A program made the translations under genes and the position numbers. A DNA stretch of 43,695 bases from Shewanella waksmanii ATCC BAA-643 (lineage in GTDB: Bacteria; Pseudomonadota; Gammaproteobacteria; Enterobacterales; Shewanellaceae): NCBI RefSeq assembly GCF_000518805.1, contig NZ_JAEH01000047.1:1-43695 (forward strand). Reading direction: 5' to 3'. How positions within the stretch are numbered: position 1 is the first letter of the stretch; every line of letters begins with the position of its first letter. Of this stretch, positions 35,201 to 43,386 are shown piece by piece. Under the pieces are notes generated by a model. The model ran no database searches. It was not told where the DNA came from and saw only the letters and a program-made list of their open reading frames with translations.

Positions 35201-36293
35201 TGAAGACATTAATGTTGAGCTGATGCTAGATCAGCAACAAGCGCTGGTGGCCGGCACATGGAAAATGGGAGGTGGTACCGCTAACCTTAGCGGCGATCTT
35301 GATTGGCGCAATAAAGGGGTTAAGGGCGATATCAAAATTAAAGGTGAGAAACTCGCCATCATTCAACCGCCCCTCGCCCTCATCGATCTCTCTCCTGATC
35401 TGCACCTGGTGTTTGACAATGACAGCTTAGATATAAAAGGTGAGGTCTCTATTCCGTCGGGTGACATTACCATAGTGCAGCTGCCTGAAGGCGGCGTCGC
35501 AGAATCAAGTGACGTTGTGTTTAACGACAGCATTGCCCAGCAGCAACTGGCACAGTCACCCTATGCCATTTCAACCGATGTAAAAGTTAACGTGGGTGAC
35601 CAACTTAATATTCAAGGTATGGGCCTGCGTGGAAAATTAGTGGGTACCTTAGATTTTCGCCAAGAACCTGCGCGCCCACCACTCATCTATGGCGATATCA
35701 AAGTGGTGAATGGCAACTACAAATTTATGGGGCAAACACTAGAAATTAGCGCAGGCGAAGTGCAGTTTATCGGTCCGATGGAATTACCCAACCTCAATAT
35801 TGAGGCATTAAGGGAAGTCAAAGATGAAGATGTGGTTGCAGGTGTACGTATCACAGGTACGCCAAGACAACCCATTGTGACGCTATTTTCAACTCCAGCC
35901 AAAGAGCAAGCCGAGATCTTATCCTATATCCTCAAAGGCACTGGCATGGGCAACAACAGTGAAGGTCAAAATAACGCCCTAATGATGAGTGTTGCGCTTA
36001 CCTTAGGTAATCAGTTTGGTAATGGCGCCGTGAATAATGTCGGCAGTAACGCCACAGGAGTCATTGAAAAAATAGGCTTTTCTAACGTGCAGTTAGATGC
36101 AAACGATGATGGTAAAGTTGCCATTAGTGGCTATATCGGCGAAAACTTAATGGTCAAATATGGCATTGGCGTATTTAACACAGGTTATGAGATGACCGTA
36201 CGTTATTACCTGCTATCACAGCTCTATTTAGAAACGGTCTCGGGTAACGTAGAACAAACATTGGATGTCTACTATAACTTCGATATCGATTAA
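32271..36293 (+). CDS. tamB: TamB, inner-membrane AsmA-like lipid/protein transfer protein
   Basis: Large periplasm-spanning protein anchored by one N-terminal helix (about residues 30–55, LIRVALYLPIVVLVALALVIG). A long beta-strand body follows, and the C-terminal DUF490/TamB domain has EILSYILKG, SGYIGENLMVKYGIGVF and YYLLSQLYLETVSG. TamB-type proteins bridge the envelope, working with TamA and in phospholipid transport. Length 1340 is somewhat above E. coli (1259). The excess is largely two acidic, low-complexity insertions (about residues 140–185 and 235–285, rich in Asp, Asn, Thr). A strong terminator lies 48 bases after the stop. Confidence 0.93.
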   Translation: MNQASPSTHADNQQADNVAAPRRPIITTCKNLIRVALYLPIVVLVALALVIGTPFGSRVGVMLANQFVPDLELDYRSGMLNKRLSLNYAAWQMDGVKVEVDDLMIEWRPVCLLQKQLCVNALHTSKVNVEVDTAAFSDDDNNLDTNTETADIPPNLTTVATSPQPDNEVEPDERLSVEDETEITLPFGIVLLDGDLSGVTVRVNDMHFNADNLTLAAQWQQTGIRVNNITSNGLYVDIPLGDPVIDDAAPKTTAVTSDKISTDSVNTTGNKTASQPSTIQKNNDSEVDWAMANLPTVFMPIQVFVEQSTLTQSLLKLGQRQDQFMHIELVGSYHRYLINVNKLDVIHDYGKAQLNGQLALQQDYPMQVNLSSQLRQVTEVPGLQNQDIDIKLNGGFNKLTVDIDAKQQLEFTLSGDISLAKPSLDYQLNLNAQSLFWPLQQPIYIANNSKLISQGSLKQQQVDLTGHFDTPYHTPIDIITQFVHQSEQHNIDVSQLVINGEIGNLDAQGKVSYGDNWQWQTQFSSQSFDLSQLTFDADNLLPQSAITGDISSRGSVAGDNWQVAIEQSNLSGHIDDYPFTLSGDISVNQSWHLNANNLNIDALQSKLQISGNVEEDWTLNAHLDVPDISLWHPDAGGAISADIFVSGDNEKPDIAVTADVIEVNFNDLYTEKSKLKGFYSPFDEHRYALSLKSSLIKQAGLTLSSVTFGSKGDQFKQKATLQSFGDFKLDLSVKSTSDLDKQTIDAQILRLNLDSRLGPWQLDNPIALSWDNLQQQGQVTPFCWIHQHAELCVTDNTELAKLGDTQLSLDADIGALLAPIMPETLNWHGPASAQAKFAWSPEQKPQGELTLTLSPGEIILRNQNGRNIDINYKALDLAMLLDEQTLASKFTFESADIAAIDSQLSISVDPERRLDGYLNITEVNLDALSELAPQLETLRGHISSELSIGGNLNDPDVEGSISLKHGQFMATANPTLIEDINVELMLDQQQALVAGTWKMGGGTANLSGDLDWRNKGVKGDIKIKGEKLAIIQPPLALIDLSPDLHLVFDNDSLDIKGEVSIPSGDITIVQLPEGGVAESSDVVFNDSIAQQQLAQSPYAISTDVKVNVGDQLNIQGMGLRGKLVGTLDFRQEPARPPLIYGDIKVVNGNYKFMGQTLEISAGEVQFIGPMELPNLNIEALREVKDEDVVAGVRITGTPRQPIVTLFSTPAKEQAEILSYILKGTGMGNNSEGQNNALMMSVALTLGNQFGNGAVNNVGSNATGVIEKIGFSNVQLDANDDGKVAISGYIGENLMVKYGIGVFNTGYEMTVRYYLLSQLYLETVSGNVEQTLDVYYNFDID

Positions 36294-36340
36294 ATTTGGC
36301 TACAGTACAGATAGTAGCTTAGTTACTAAAAACTGGTACA

Positions 36341-36370
36341 AAAAAAGCGCTGTGTAGACAGCGCTTTTTA
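36341..36370. terminator. Bidirectional intrinsic terminator between tamB and fadR
   Basis: A-run, AGCGCTGT (36346–36353), loop GTAG, ACAGCGCT (36358–36365), T5. It ends tamAB on the plus strand and fadR on the minus strand. Confidence 0.9.
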
Positions 36371-36385
36371 CTTTGCAGCAATGAC

Positions 36386-37132
36386 TTAATTAGCCGCTTT
36401 TAGACTGTTCCTGTAGCGCTGCCAAACCTTACCGCTATTAATGCCATAACTGCGCATCAAAGACGGAATATCATGGTGATTGCCTTTTTGCGCTAACGCT
36501 GCCAACGCCTGATAGAAGTCTAATGCCAGCTCTCTGGCTTTATCAATGGCGAAGTATTCTTCACCGACTCGGCTATATAGCCCCTTAAAGCCGTTCAGGA
36601 TAAGCACATACAGTGGGTTACCTGAGTTATAAGCTAATGTGTGGTGCAAGTGATAATCAAATTCGACATAAGCTTTAGGGTCGTCATTTAAACCATCAAT
36701 TTGTGCTAATGCCTCTAATACCTTATCAGGATTATGGCGCACCGCACCTTTAAAATAGATGGCGCTAATGTTGGTACGAGCAGATAAAAGCTGCTCAAGT
36801 AACACAGGTTCGCCATCAGGATTTAAATCGGCGATGGTTTCCAACACATTAAGTCCTGAAGTTTCCCAAATGTCATTCACACGAGTGGGTTTACCGTGCT
36901 GAATCGTCAACCAACCATCACGCGCAAGACGCTGCAGCACTTCGCGCAGTGTTGTACGTGTTACGCCGATTAATTCTGATAATTCGCGTTCTGCAGGAAG
37001 AATTGATCCAGGAGGGAATTTTTCTTCCCAAATAGAACGCACAATGTACTTCTCAGCAAAGCTCGCAGGGCCTTTTGCTTCAATGATATCTTTATCTTTT
37101 GGCATTGCTGGTGATTTGGGGGCAGTTGTCAT
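36386..37132 (-). CDS. fadR: Fatty-acid metabolism regulator FadR (GntR family)
   Basis: Acyl-CoA-responsive repressor of beta-oxidation and activator of unsaturated fatty-acid synthesis. The N-terminal winged helix carries SIWEEKFPPGSILPAERELSELIG and VTRTTLREVLQRLARDGWLTIQHGKPTRVND, nearly the same as E. coli. The C-terminal domain binds acyl-CoA (FDYHLHHTLAYNSGNPLYVLILNGFKGLY). Length 248 lacks the 40-residue insertion of Vibrio FadR. A FadR-like operator overlaps the -10 of its own promoter. Divergent from nhaB, as in E. coli. Confidence 0.97.
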   Translation of the reverse strand: MTTAPKSPAMPKDKDIIEAKGPASFAEKYIVRSIWEEKFPPGSILPAERELSELIGVTRTTLREVLQRLARDGWLTIQHGKPTRVNDIWETSGLNVLETIADLNPDGEPVLLEQLLSARTNISAIYFKGAVRHNPDKVLEALAQIDGLNDDPKAYVEFDYHLHHTLAYNSGNPLYVLILNGFKGLYSRVGEEYFAIDKARELALDFYQALAALAQKGNHHDIPSLMRSYGINSGKVWQRYRNSLKAAN

Positions 37133-37433
37133 CAGGCCACTTTTCCAGATTTAATTCGAGTTATTTTAAGAACTGATCATACCAGAGCGTGGCGAAATGG
37201 AAACCTTATCTACAAGATTACTGCCTGAGATCAATGTTTAGACGTTGCAAACTGGTAAGAATACACCGCTAAACATTAATTTTATCTTAAAAATTGCTAA
37301 ATATGCTGCAATTTTGAGCGTTAGAGTGAATATAGCTATTAAACTCTCCCAATCATTAAGATAAACTTAAGCCGATCAAGCCAGTGATATGTAAATCACT
37401 TGTTAAAATAATATTATATTTTGAGAGGGTGCC
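37133..37433. other. Divergent promoter region of 301 bp, fadR/nhaB
   Basis: Contains the fadR promoter with FadR-like operator (listed) and an AT-rich stretch before nhaB (around 37403–37424). AACTGGT at 37250–37256 is a lone half of a FadR-like site. I see no reading frame. Confidence 0.5.
37171..37203 (-). promoter_or_regulatory. Putative FadR operator over the fadR promoter
   Basis: AACTGATCATACCAGAG (37171–37187) matches the FadR consensus ANCTGGTCNGACCAGNT at 11 of 14 fixed positions. On the minus strand TATGAT (37181–37176) inside it is a good -10, with TTTCCA 16 bases upstream as -35. Binding would block RNA polymerase, so this suggests autorepression. Confidence 0.55.
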
Positions 37434-39026
37434 ATGCCTGTGACCATGAGTCAGGCGTTTATTGATAACTTCTTAGGAAATTCTCCTAAGTGGTTCAAAA
37501 TCGCAATTTTGAGCTTTCTAGTACTAAACCCAATTATTTTCTACATTAACCCATTTATTGCGGGTTGGTTGTTAGTAGTTGAGTTCATTTTTACTTTAGC
37601 AATGGCGCTGAAATGCTATCCGCTGCAACCCGGTGGTTTACTTGCTATAGAAGCTGTCATCATTGGCATGACCTCCCCCAGTCAAGTTCTGCATGAGATA
37701 GAAGCTAACCTCGAAGTATTACTGCTATTGATCTTTATGGTAGCCGGCATCTACTTTATGAAGCAGTTGCTGCTGTTTGTGTTCACTAAGATGATCACAA
37801 AAGTACGCTCTAAAGTTGTCGTATCATTAATGTTCTGTGTGGCATCGGCCTTCTTATCGGCATTCTTAGATGCATTAACGGTTATTGCTGTCATAATCGC
37901 CGTTGCGGTGGGCTTCTATTCTATCTATCACAAAGTCGCATCGGGTAAAAACTTTGCCGATGACCACGACCACACTTCAGATGGCCAAAGTGGCCAACAA
38001 CTGTGTGAAGAAGAGCTAGAAGCTTTCCGCGGTTTCCTACGTAACCTATTGATGCATGCCGGCGTGGGTACCGCCCTTGGTGGTGTTTGTACTATGGTTG
38101 GTGAGCCACAAAACCTGATCATTGCTGCCCAAGCCAACTGGCAATTTGCAGAATTTGCGCTTCGCATGTCACCCGTTACTATCCCGGTATTTATCGCCGG
38201 TATTAGCACCTGTTTCCTCGTTGAGAAAATGGGCTGGTTTGGCTACGGTCAACAACTCCCTGACGCGGTACACAAGATCTTATCGGACTACTCAGCCCAT
38301 GAAGATGCCCGCCGCACTAAACATGACAAAATGAAGTTAGTGGTTCAGGCATTGGTAGGTATTTGGTTGATTATTGGTCTTGCATTCCACCTAGCCTCTG
38401 TAGGCCTAATTGGTTTGTCAGTGATCATTCTCACCACCGCATTTAATGGTGTCACCAATGAGCATGCGCTTGGTAAAGCGTTTGAAGAAGCATTGCCATT
38501 TACCGCACTACTAGCCGTGTTTTTTGCCATTGTTGGCGTGATCATTGATCAACACCTGTTTGCGCCGGTTATCCAATGGGCACTGAGCTACGAAGGTAAT
38601 ACTCAATTAGTGATTTTCTACATTGCTAACGGGCTGTTATCTATGGTGAGTGACAACGTGTTTGTGGGCACGGTATATATCAATGAGGTGAAAGCAGCCC
38701 TACTTGATGGCCAGATTAGCCGTGACCAGTTTGACCTGCTTGCTGTTGCGATTAATACCGGTACTAACTTACCGTCTGTGGCGACACCAAACGGTCAAGC
38801 GGCGTTCCTATTCCTATTAACCTCGGCGATTGCACCATTAATTAGACTGTCATACGGTCGAATGGTTTGGATGGCACTGCCCTATACAATAGTGCTTTCT
38901 ATTGTCGGCGTGGTGGCGATTGAAAGTGGTTTCTTAGTGGATATGACTCAATCGTTCTACGACTCGCACATGCTATTACACCATAGTGCTGCCGAAGCAG
39001 TACAAACGATGAGTGGCGGCCATTAA
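37434..39026 (+). CDS. nhaB: Na+/H+ antiporter NhaB
   Basis: Inner-membrane sodium/proton antiporter with about 12 helices. Family signatures: [14 protein letters not shown] at the N-terminus, [56 protein letters not shown], and [20 protein letters not shown] and [25 protein letters not shown] near the C-terminus. Length 530 is normal. GAGGG precedes the start. The order fadR–nhaB–dsbB is the E. coli order. Confidence 0.97.
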   Translation: MPVTMSQAFIDNFLGNSPKWFKIAILSFLVLNPIIFYINPFIAGWLLVVEFIFTLAMALKCYPLQPGGLLAIEAVIIGMTSPSQVLHEIEANLEVLLLLIFMVAGIYFMKQLLLFVFTKMITKVRSKVVVSLMFCVASAFLSAFLDALTVIAVIIAVAVGFYSIYHKVASGKNFADDHDHTSDGQSGQQLCEEELEAFRGFLRNLLMHAGVGTALGGVCTMVGEPQNLIIAAQANWQFAEFALRMSPVTIPVFIAGISTCFLVEKMGWFGYGQQLPDAVHKILSDYSAHEDARRTKHDKMKLVVQALVGIWLIIGLAFHLASVGLIGLSVIILTTAFNGVTNEHALGKAFEEALPFTALLAVFFAIVGVIIDQHLFAPVIQWALSYEGNTQLVIFYIANGLLSMVSDNVFVGTVYINEVKAALLDGQISRDQFDLLAVAINTGTNLPSVATPNGQAAFLFLLTSAIAPLIRLSYGRMVWMALPYTIVLSIVGVVAIESGFLVDMTQSFYDSHMLLHHSAAEAVQTMSGGH

Positions 39027-39078
39027 TTAATGGTTACATATCAGCATTGACTGAACTTTCAAGGTTTTATACAGTCAT

Positions 39079-39111
39079 AAAAAGCGCCCCTAGGTAGGGG
39101 CGCTTTTTTTC
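39079..39111 (+). terminator. Intrinsic terminator between nhaB and dsbB
   Basis: AGCGCCCC (39083–39090), loop TAGGTA, GGGGCGCT (39097–39104) followed by a T7–T8 run. It is strong, and lies only 19 bases before the dsbB start, so dsbB may depend on read-through or a promoter within nhaB. Confidence 0.9.
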
Positions 39112-39129
39112 ATCAAGGAGTTTTGACTT

Positions 39130-39642
39130 TTGAATGCTTTAACCCGATTTGCCCAATCTCGCACAGCTTGGCTCATTTTATTTCTTAGTGCGTTAGGTCT
39201 AGAAGCTTGTGCTTTATTCTTTCAATACGTGATGCTACTTGACCCCTGTGTAATGTGCATTTATCAACGTGTAGCATTAATGGGCATATTGGCAGCGGGA
39301 CTCATCGGCGTTATTGGTCATAGTAATCGATTCGCACGCTTTATTGCGGTGCTGGCGTGGGGTGCGAGTGCTGGCTGGGGATTAAAAGTTGCGGTTGATT
39401 TAATTGATATGCAAACCAATCCGTCCCCTTTTTCAACTTGTTCTTTCTTACCAGAATTTCCAAGCTGGATGCCATTACATGAATGGTTGCCGTCGGTCTT
39501 TATGCCAACGGGTATGTGTTCAGATATCCCGTGGGAAATGTTTGGCGTCACCATGGGACAATGGATGATTCTTGCCTTCAGTGTTTACCTACTGGCACTG
39601 CTGGTATTTATCATTCCGGCATTAGCTAAAACTGCTAAGTAA
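39130..39642 (+). CDS. dsbB: Disulfide bond formation protein DsbB
   Basis: Four-helix inner-membrane enzyme that reoxidises DsbA and passes electrons to quinone. The two active pairs are present: C40/C43 ([10 protein letters not shown]) and C104/C130 (FSTCSF and TGMCSDIPW), at almost the E. coli positions. Length 170. TTG start with AGGAG about nine bases upstream. It supports folding of periplasmic c-type cytochromes and other exported proteins in this region, though the link is general. Confidence 0.96.
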   Translation: MNALTRFAQSRTAWLILFLSALGLEACALFFQYVMLLDPCVMCIYQRVALMGILAAGLIGVIGHSNRFARFIAVLAWGASAGWGLKVAVDLIDMQTNPSPFSTCSFLPEFPSWMPLHEWLPSVFMPTGMCSDIPWEMFGVTMGQWMILAFSVYLLALLVFIIPALAKTAK

Positions 39643-39681
39643 ATGCTCATATCTAGCACCAGTGATATTAAACCATTGGTG

Positions 39682-40122
39682 CTATTCGCAGTCTCGTAAA
39701 GGCCATAACACAATATGGTCTTCTATTTCTCTGACTTTGGTTTCGCTAACAACTTTGTTTTGCACTGACATCCCTTTGGCATGCATCTGATCAGAATTAC
39801 CCGCAATCAAAGGGTGCCATGAAGGCAGTTTACGCCCCATATAAAGGCGTCGATAGGCACAGCTATCTGGCAGCCAAGTTAGCTCCGCAATATTATCGAT
39901 AGTGACTTTGGTGCAGGTAGGAACAAAATCGAAGCGTTGCAGATAGTGCACGCAACTGCATGACTGACTATCTAATAGCTTACAAGCGGCGTTAGTGTAG
40001 TACAGCTCTTCGGTTTCATCATCAATAAGCTTGTTTAAGCAACATTTACCGCAACCGTCACAAAGTTGCTCCCACTCAACGGTGGTAAGTTGATCTAATG
40101 ATTTTTGTTCCCAAAACGCCAT
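39682..40122 (-). CDS. ycgN: YcgN-family cysteine-cluster protein (UPF0260)
   Basis: Small cytoplasmic protein with a conserved cysteine cluster: [11 protein letters not shown] at 21–31 and later Cys in [23 protein letters not shown] and LPDSCAYR. The pattern suggests metal or Fe-S binding, but the function is unknown in all species. 146 residues, normal. It is downstream of the MltB-like gene on the same strand with a 66-base gap, and close to ycgL and minC as in enterobacteria. Confidence 0.93.
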   Translation of the reverse strand: MAFWEQKSLDQLTTVEWEQLCDGCGKCCLNKLIDDETEELYYTNAACKLLDSQSCSCVHYLQRFDFVPTCTKVTIDNIAELTWLPDSCAYRRLYMGRKLPSWHPLIAGNSDQMHAKGMSVQNKVVSETKVREIEDHIVLWPLRDCE

Positions 40123-40188
40123 ACTAACAATGTTTCTACTGCAAAGAATTGAAGGGCGCTATTTTACACCAGTTTGCTAAGTAAGGGG

Positions 40189-41175
40189 TCATTTTATTGC
40201 TGGATATTTGATACGCTCCGACAAGTAAGCTACCGCTAAAGCAAAGTAATCATCGTTATGCCACTTTAACAACGCCCGATAGTTGTCATAAACCAAATAG
40301 TGCCGGCCTGTAGTACCATCGGGCATAATTAAACTGATCTGCATGTCATTGCGCTTAGGTAAGTCACTGCCATCAAAACGTCTGACACCAAGCTGTTGCC
40401 ATTCATCAAAGCTGGCCAAATTAGCCAAACCTGTCTTATCAGTATCAATATCCGTAGGTGCTTTGACCTGTCGGCCCCAAGTTTCTGCTTCTTTCCACCC
40501 TTGCTGCTGCAGGAAATACGCTAAGGATGCGAAAACATCGGCATCTGATTGCCATATATCTACGCGCCCATCTTGATTGCCATCTTGCCCGTACTGAAGC
40601 AATTGGGTGGTAGTAAAGCCCGTCGCACCAAGTAAACCTTCACTGTTACTTTGCAATTGATTGTAGGGCAAATCAAACTTAGCAATGGCATTAAAGCCAT
40701 CAAACACTTGCTGCTCAATCGATGATGAGGCTGACGCGTTATAGGCGCGCGTTGCCAATACACTTAAGGCCGGTAAGCTACTACTTTGTTGACCGAACTG
40801 ACTGTTGATGCCCCAAAGTGCCACAATAAAGCGCGGCTGCACCTGATAACGCTGACCAATTTCAGTGAGCTCATCTAAATGAATCTTATAGAGTGCCCGC
40901 GCCTGTTGCACCATCGATTCTGGCACGGCAAGGGGAAGGTAAGTTTCTAAATCTTTTGGGTTGGTTGTTGTCGGCTCGTTGCTAGGCCCAGCACGATGAA
41001 ATCGTTTAATTTTGCTGAAGTGATTCTCTAACAGTGGTTTGCTCACGCCATTGTCTAGCGCTTGTTGCTGTAATTGCGTTAAGTAATCGGTAAATTGCTC
41101 ACCATTAGCGTAACTGGACAACGTACACAAACTCAAAGTGGCGACCATGCAAATAGTATGAAACTTGTTAGGCAT
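40189..41175 (-). CDS. MltB-family lytic transglycosylase-like protein with catalytic Glu replaced
   Basis: Exported protein (signal peptide 1–23) with the MltB fold: RFIVALWGINSQFG (116–128), QQVFDGFNAIAKF, GLLGATGFTTTQLLQYGQDGNQDGRVDIW and a C-terminal YDNYRALLKWH...AVAYLSERI typical of the family. In MltB the catalytic Glu sits in GVE(T/S)..(W/Y/F)G; here that position is Asn (N124; codon AAC). The usual (M/F)G..QFMPSS is also altered to LGATGFTTTQ. So this is probably a pseudoenzyme that may bind peptidoglycan. 328 residues. It follows ycgL by 20 bases. Confidence 0.85.
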   Translation of the reverse strand: MPNKFHTICMVATLSLCTLSSYANGEQFTDYLTQLQQQALDNGVSKPLLENHFSKIKRFHRAGPSNEPTTTNPKDLETYLPLAVPESMVQQARALYKIHLDELTEIGQRYQVQPRFIVALWGINSQFGQQSSSLPALSVLATRAYNASASSSIEQQVFDGFNAIAKFDLPYNQLQSNSEGLLGATGFTTTQLLQYGQDGNQDGRVDIWQSDADVFASLAYFLQQQGWKEAETWGRQVKAPTDIDTDKTGLANLASFDEWQQLGVRRFDGSDLPKRNDMQISLIMPDGTTGRHYLVYDNYRALLKWHNDDYFALAVAYLSERIKYPAIK

Positions 41176-41195
41176 AGTCGCTCCTTTTAACGCTA

Positions 41196-41477
41196 TTAAT
41201 CAGTGCTAATTCCGTTGGCAATTTTAAACTCTTCCAGCAGATTCACTTTAGGTGGTGGTAATTGAAGATAATACCCCTTCTCTTCAAGTTCAACTTTTAC
41301 TTTGTTGATATCTGCAAACGCTAAATGACTTCGCTTTTCAAGTGGTAACATCATCACCAATTCAGGTGCACCAAACATCTCCATTAGAGGTTCTGGTACT
41401 CGTTCGAATTGATTACGTTTCTCTACAAAAAGATAAGTGTCTAACTTACGGCGACTCTTGTATACAGCACAGATCAT
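41196..41477 (-). CDS. ycgL: YcgL-domain protein (UPF0745)
   Basis: Small conserved protein of unknown function, usually next to minC. Family motifs: [42 protein letters not shown] and [18 protein letters not shown] chose ATG 41477 since YcgL proteins normally start just before CAVYKS; a longer start at 41504 exists. About 93 residues. First of a minus-strand run with the MltB-like gene and ycgN, divergent from minC. Confidence 0.93.
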   Translation of the reverse strand: MICAVYKSRRKLDTYLFVEKRNQFERVPEPLMEMFGAPELVMMLPLEKRSHLAFADINKVKVELEEKGYYLQLPPPKVNLLEEFKIANGISTD

Positions 41478-41527
41478 ATCTAACTCAATTTCCAAACTAT
41501 TCAACTTGCCAGCTAATTGCCCACACT

Positions 41528-41556
41528 ATAACATGGCTACTCAGGATTATTATAAT
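41528..41556 (+). promoter_or_regulatory. Candidate minC promoter
   Basis: TATAAT (41551–41556) is a perfect -10 hexamer, with ATAACA 17 bases upstream matching TTGACA at 4 of 6. It leaves a leader of about 50 bases before the minC ATG. Confidence 0.45.
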
Positions 41557-41613
41557 GCTAACAACGATAGCTTCGTTTTTACGCTGTTTATTATAACAAG
41601 AGCAAATACAGGA

Positions 41614-42279
41614 ATGCAGACATCCAGCCTAGAGTTAAAAGGCTCATCATTTACACTTTCAGTGCTTCATATTAAGCACCAAGATTTAGATAAAGTCGCA
41701 CAAGAACTTGATAGCAAACTGGCTATCGCACCACAGTTTTTTCTTGGGGCGCCTTTAGTTGTTAACCTAAGTGCAATAACCGATGGTGAATATAGTCTTG
41801 CTGGACTTAAAGATCTGTTGGTCTCCAGACAATTGGTGATTGTCGGCATTACCGCCGCGCCATCAGCCATTGCTGCCCAAGCTAAAACACTGGGTTTAGC
41901 CATTATCAAGTCCGGCAAGCAAGCCGATAACCAACCGCAATTACCTAAGACCACCAAAATTGTTAAGCAAAATGTCCGCTCAGGACAGCAGATCTATGCA
42001 AAAAATGGCGACCTTATCGTCGTTGGTGCTGTAGGCAATGGTGCTGAAGTCATTGCTGATGGCAGCATCCACATATATGGTAGTCTAAGAGGCAAAGCCA
42101 TGGCAGGCGCTGCGGGTGATAGAAATGCCGTTATCATTGCCAAATCTTTAGATGCTGAGTTGGTGTCTATCGCCGGGCAATATTGGTTAACAGAGAACTT
42201 AAACGAACATAGTACAACACAAAGTGGTTGCATTAGGCTTGAAGGCGAATCGTTAAGCGTCGAGCCACTGGCACTTTAA
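41614..42279 (+). CDS. minC: Septum site-determining protein MinC
   Basis: Inhibitor of FtsZ ring formation that oscillates with MinD. N-terminal domain (about 1–105) starts [20 protein letters not shown]; the C-terminal beta-helix that binds MinD has [46 protein letters not shown] chose ATG 41614; the frame runs back to 41437, but the extra stretch overlaps ycgL and has no family likeness. 221 residues. First gene of minCDE; 29 bases to minD. Confidence 0.95.
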   Translation: MQTSSLELKGSSFTLSVLHIKHQDLDKVAQELDSKLAIAPQFFLGAPLVVNLSAITDGEYSLAGLKDLLVSRQLVIVGITAAPSAIAAQAKTLGLAIIKSGKQADNQPQLPKTTKIVKQNVRSGQQIYAKNGDLIVVGAVGNGAEVIADGSIHIYGSLRGKAMAGAAGDRNAVIIAKSLDAELVSIAGQYWLTENLNEHSTTQSGCIRLEGESLSVEPLAL

Positions 42280-42308
42280 AACTCGTATTAAAAAGGATAA
42301 ACAACATC

Positions 42309-43118
42309 ATGGCACAAATTATTGTTGTCACATCAGGAAAAGGTGGCGTAGGTAAAACCACGTCGAGTGCAGCGATTGCAACAGGTTTAGCACTTAAAGG
42401 TCATAAGACCGTCGTGGTAGATTTCGATATTGGCTTACGTAACCTGGACCTTATTATGGGCTGTGAGCGTCGCGTTGTGTATGACTTTGTCAATGTCATC
42501 AACGGCGAAGCCAACCTAAACCAAGCTTTGATCAAAGACAAACGTTGTGACAAACTTTTTGTTTTGCCCGCTTCGCAAACACGCGACAAAGACGCATTAA
42601 CTAAAGAAGGTGTTGGTAAGGTTTTACAGGACCTAGCAAAAGATTTTGAATACATCATTTGTGATTCGCCAGCGGGTATTGAAACAGGCGCTATGATGTC
42701 TCTTTATTTTGCTGACATCGCCATTGTTACCACCAACCCAGAAGTCAGCTCAGTGCGAGATTCAGACCGAATCTTGGGCATGCTACAGAGTAAATCAAAG
42801 CGTGCAGAAGAAGGACTTGAGCCGGTTAAAGAGTATTTATTATTAACGCGATACTCCCCTGCCCGCGTAACCACAGGTGAAATGCTAAGCGTTGCCGATG
42901 TGGAAGAAATTTTGGCCATTCCGCTGATTGGTGTGATCCCTGAGTCACAAGCGGTTTTGAAAGCATCTAACTCAGGTGTCCCTGTGATTATCGATCAAGA
43001 AAGTGATGCAGGACAAGCTTACAGTGATGCGGTTGCACGACTAACGGGTGAGGAACTGCCATTGCGCTTCGTCACTGAGGAGAAAAAAGGATTCCTAAAA
43101 CGGATATTTGGTAGCTAA
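42309..43118 (+). CDS. minD: Septum site-determining ATPase MinD
   Basis: Membrane-associated ParA-type ATPase that recruits MinC and is released by MinE. Deviant Walker [10 protein letters not shown] (about residues 10–18), [29 protein letters not shown], and the C-terminal amphipathic membrane-targeting helix ([13 protein letters not shown]). 269 residues, as usual. Two bases separate it from minE. Confidence 0.98.
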   Translation: MAQIIVVTSGKGGVGKTTSSAAIATGLALKGHKTVVVDFDIGLRNLDLIMGCERRVVYDFVNVINGEANLNQALIKDKRCDKLFVLPASQTRDKDALTKEGVGKVLQDLAKDFEYIICDSPAGIETGAMMSLYFADIAIVTTNPEVSSVRDSDRILGMLQSKSKRAEEGLEPVKEYLLLTRYSPARVTTGEMLSVADVEEILAIPLIGVIPESQAVLKASNSGVPVIIDQESDAGQAYSDAVARLTGEELPLRFVTEEKKGFLKRIFGS

Positions 43119-43120
43119 TT

Positions 43121-43381
43121 ATGTCTTTACTCGATTATTTTAAAACTAAGAAGAAACCTAGTACTGCGGCCACAGCAAAAGAACGCCTACAGATCATTGT
43201 GGCGCATCAACGTGGTGAGCGTGACGCACCAGATTACTTTCCTGCGATGAAACAAGAAATCTTGGAAGTGATCCGTAAATATGTACAGGTAGAAAATGAC
43301 CAAGTATCGGTGCAATTAGATCAAAAAGATGACCATCTATCGGTATTGGAATTAAACGTCACGCTGCCGGAAAAGCCGTAA
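43121..43381 (+). CDS. minE: Cell division topological specificity factor MinE
   Basis: Small dimer that stimulates MinD ATPase and restricts the inhibitor to the poles. N-terminal [26 protein letters not shown] contains the membrane and MinD-binding parts; the C-terminal dimer domain has [19 protein letters not shown]. 86 residues. Its normal downstream sequence is replaced: an IS3-family end begins five bases after the stop. Confidence 0.97.
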   Translation: MSLLDYFKTKKKPSTAATAKERLQIIVAHQRGERDAPDYFPAMKQEILEVIRKYVQVENDQVSVQLDQKDDHLSVLELNVTLPEKP

Positions 43382-43386
43382 CGTTC

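Noticed and set aside
39654..39684. Inverted repeat TAGCACCA/TGGTGCTA between dsbB and ycgN as a terminator
   Set aside because: It has a 15-base loop, no T-run on either strand, and overlaps the ycgN stop. It is too weak to call.
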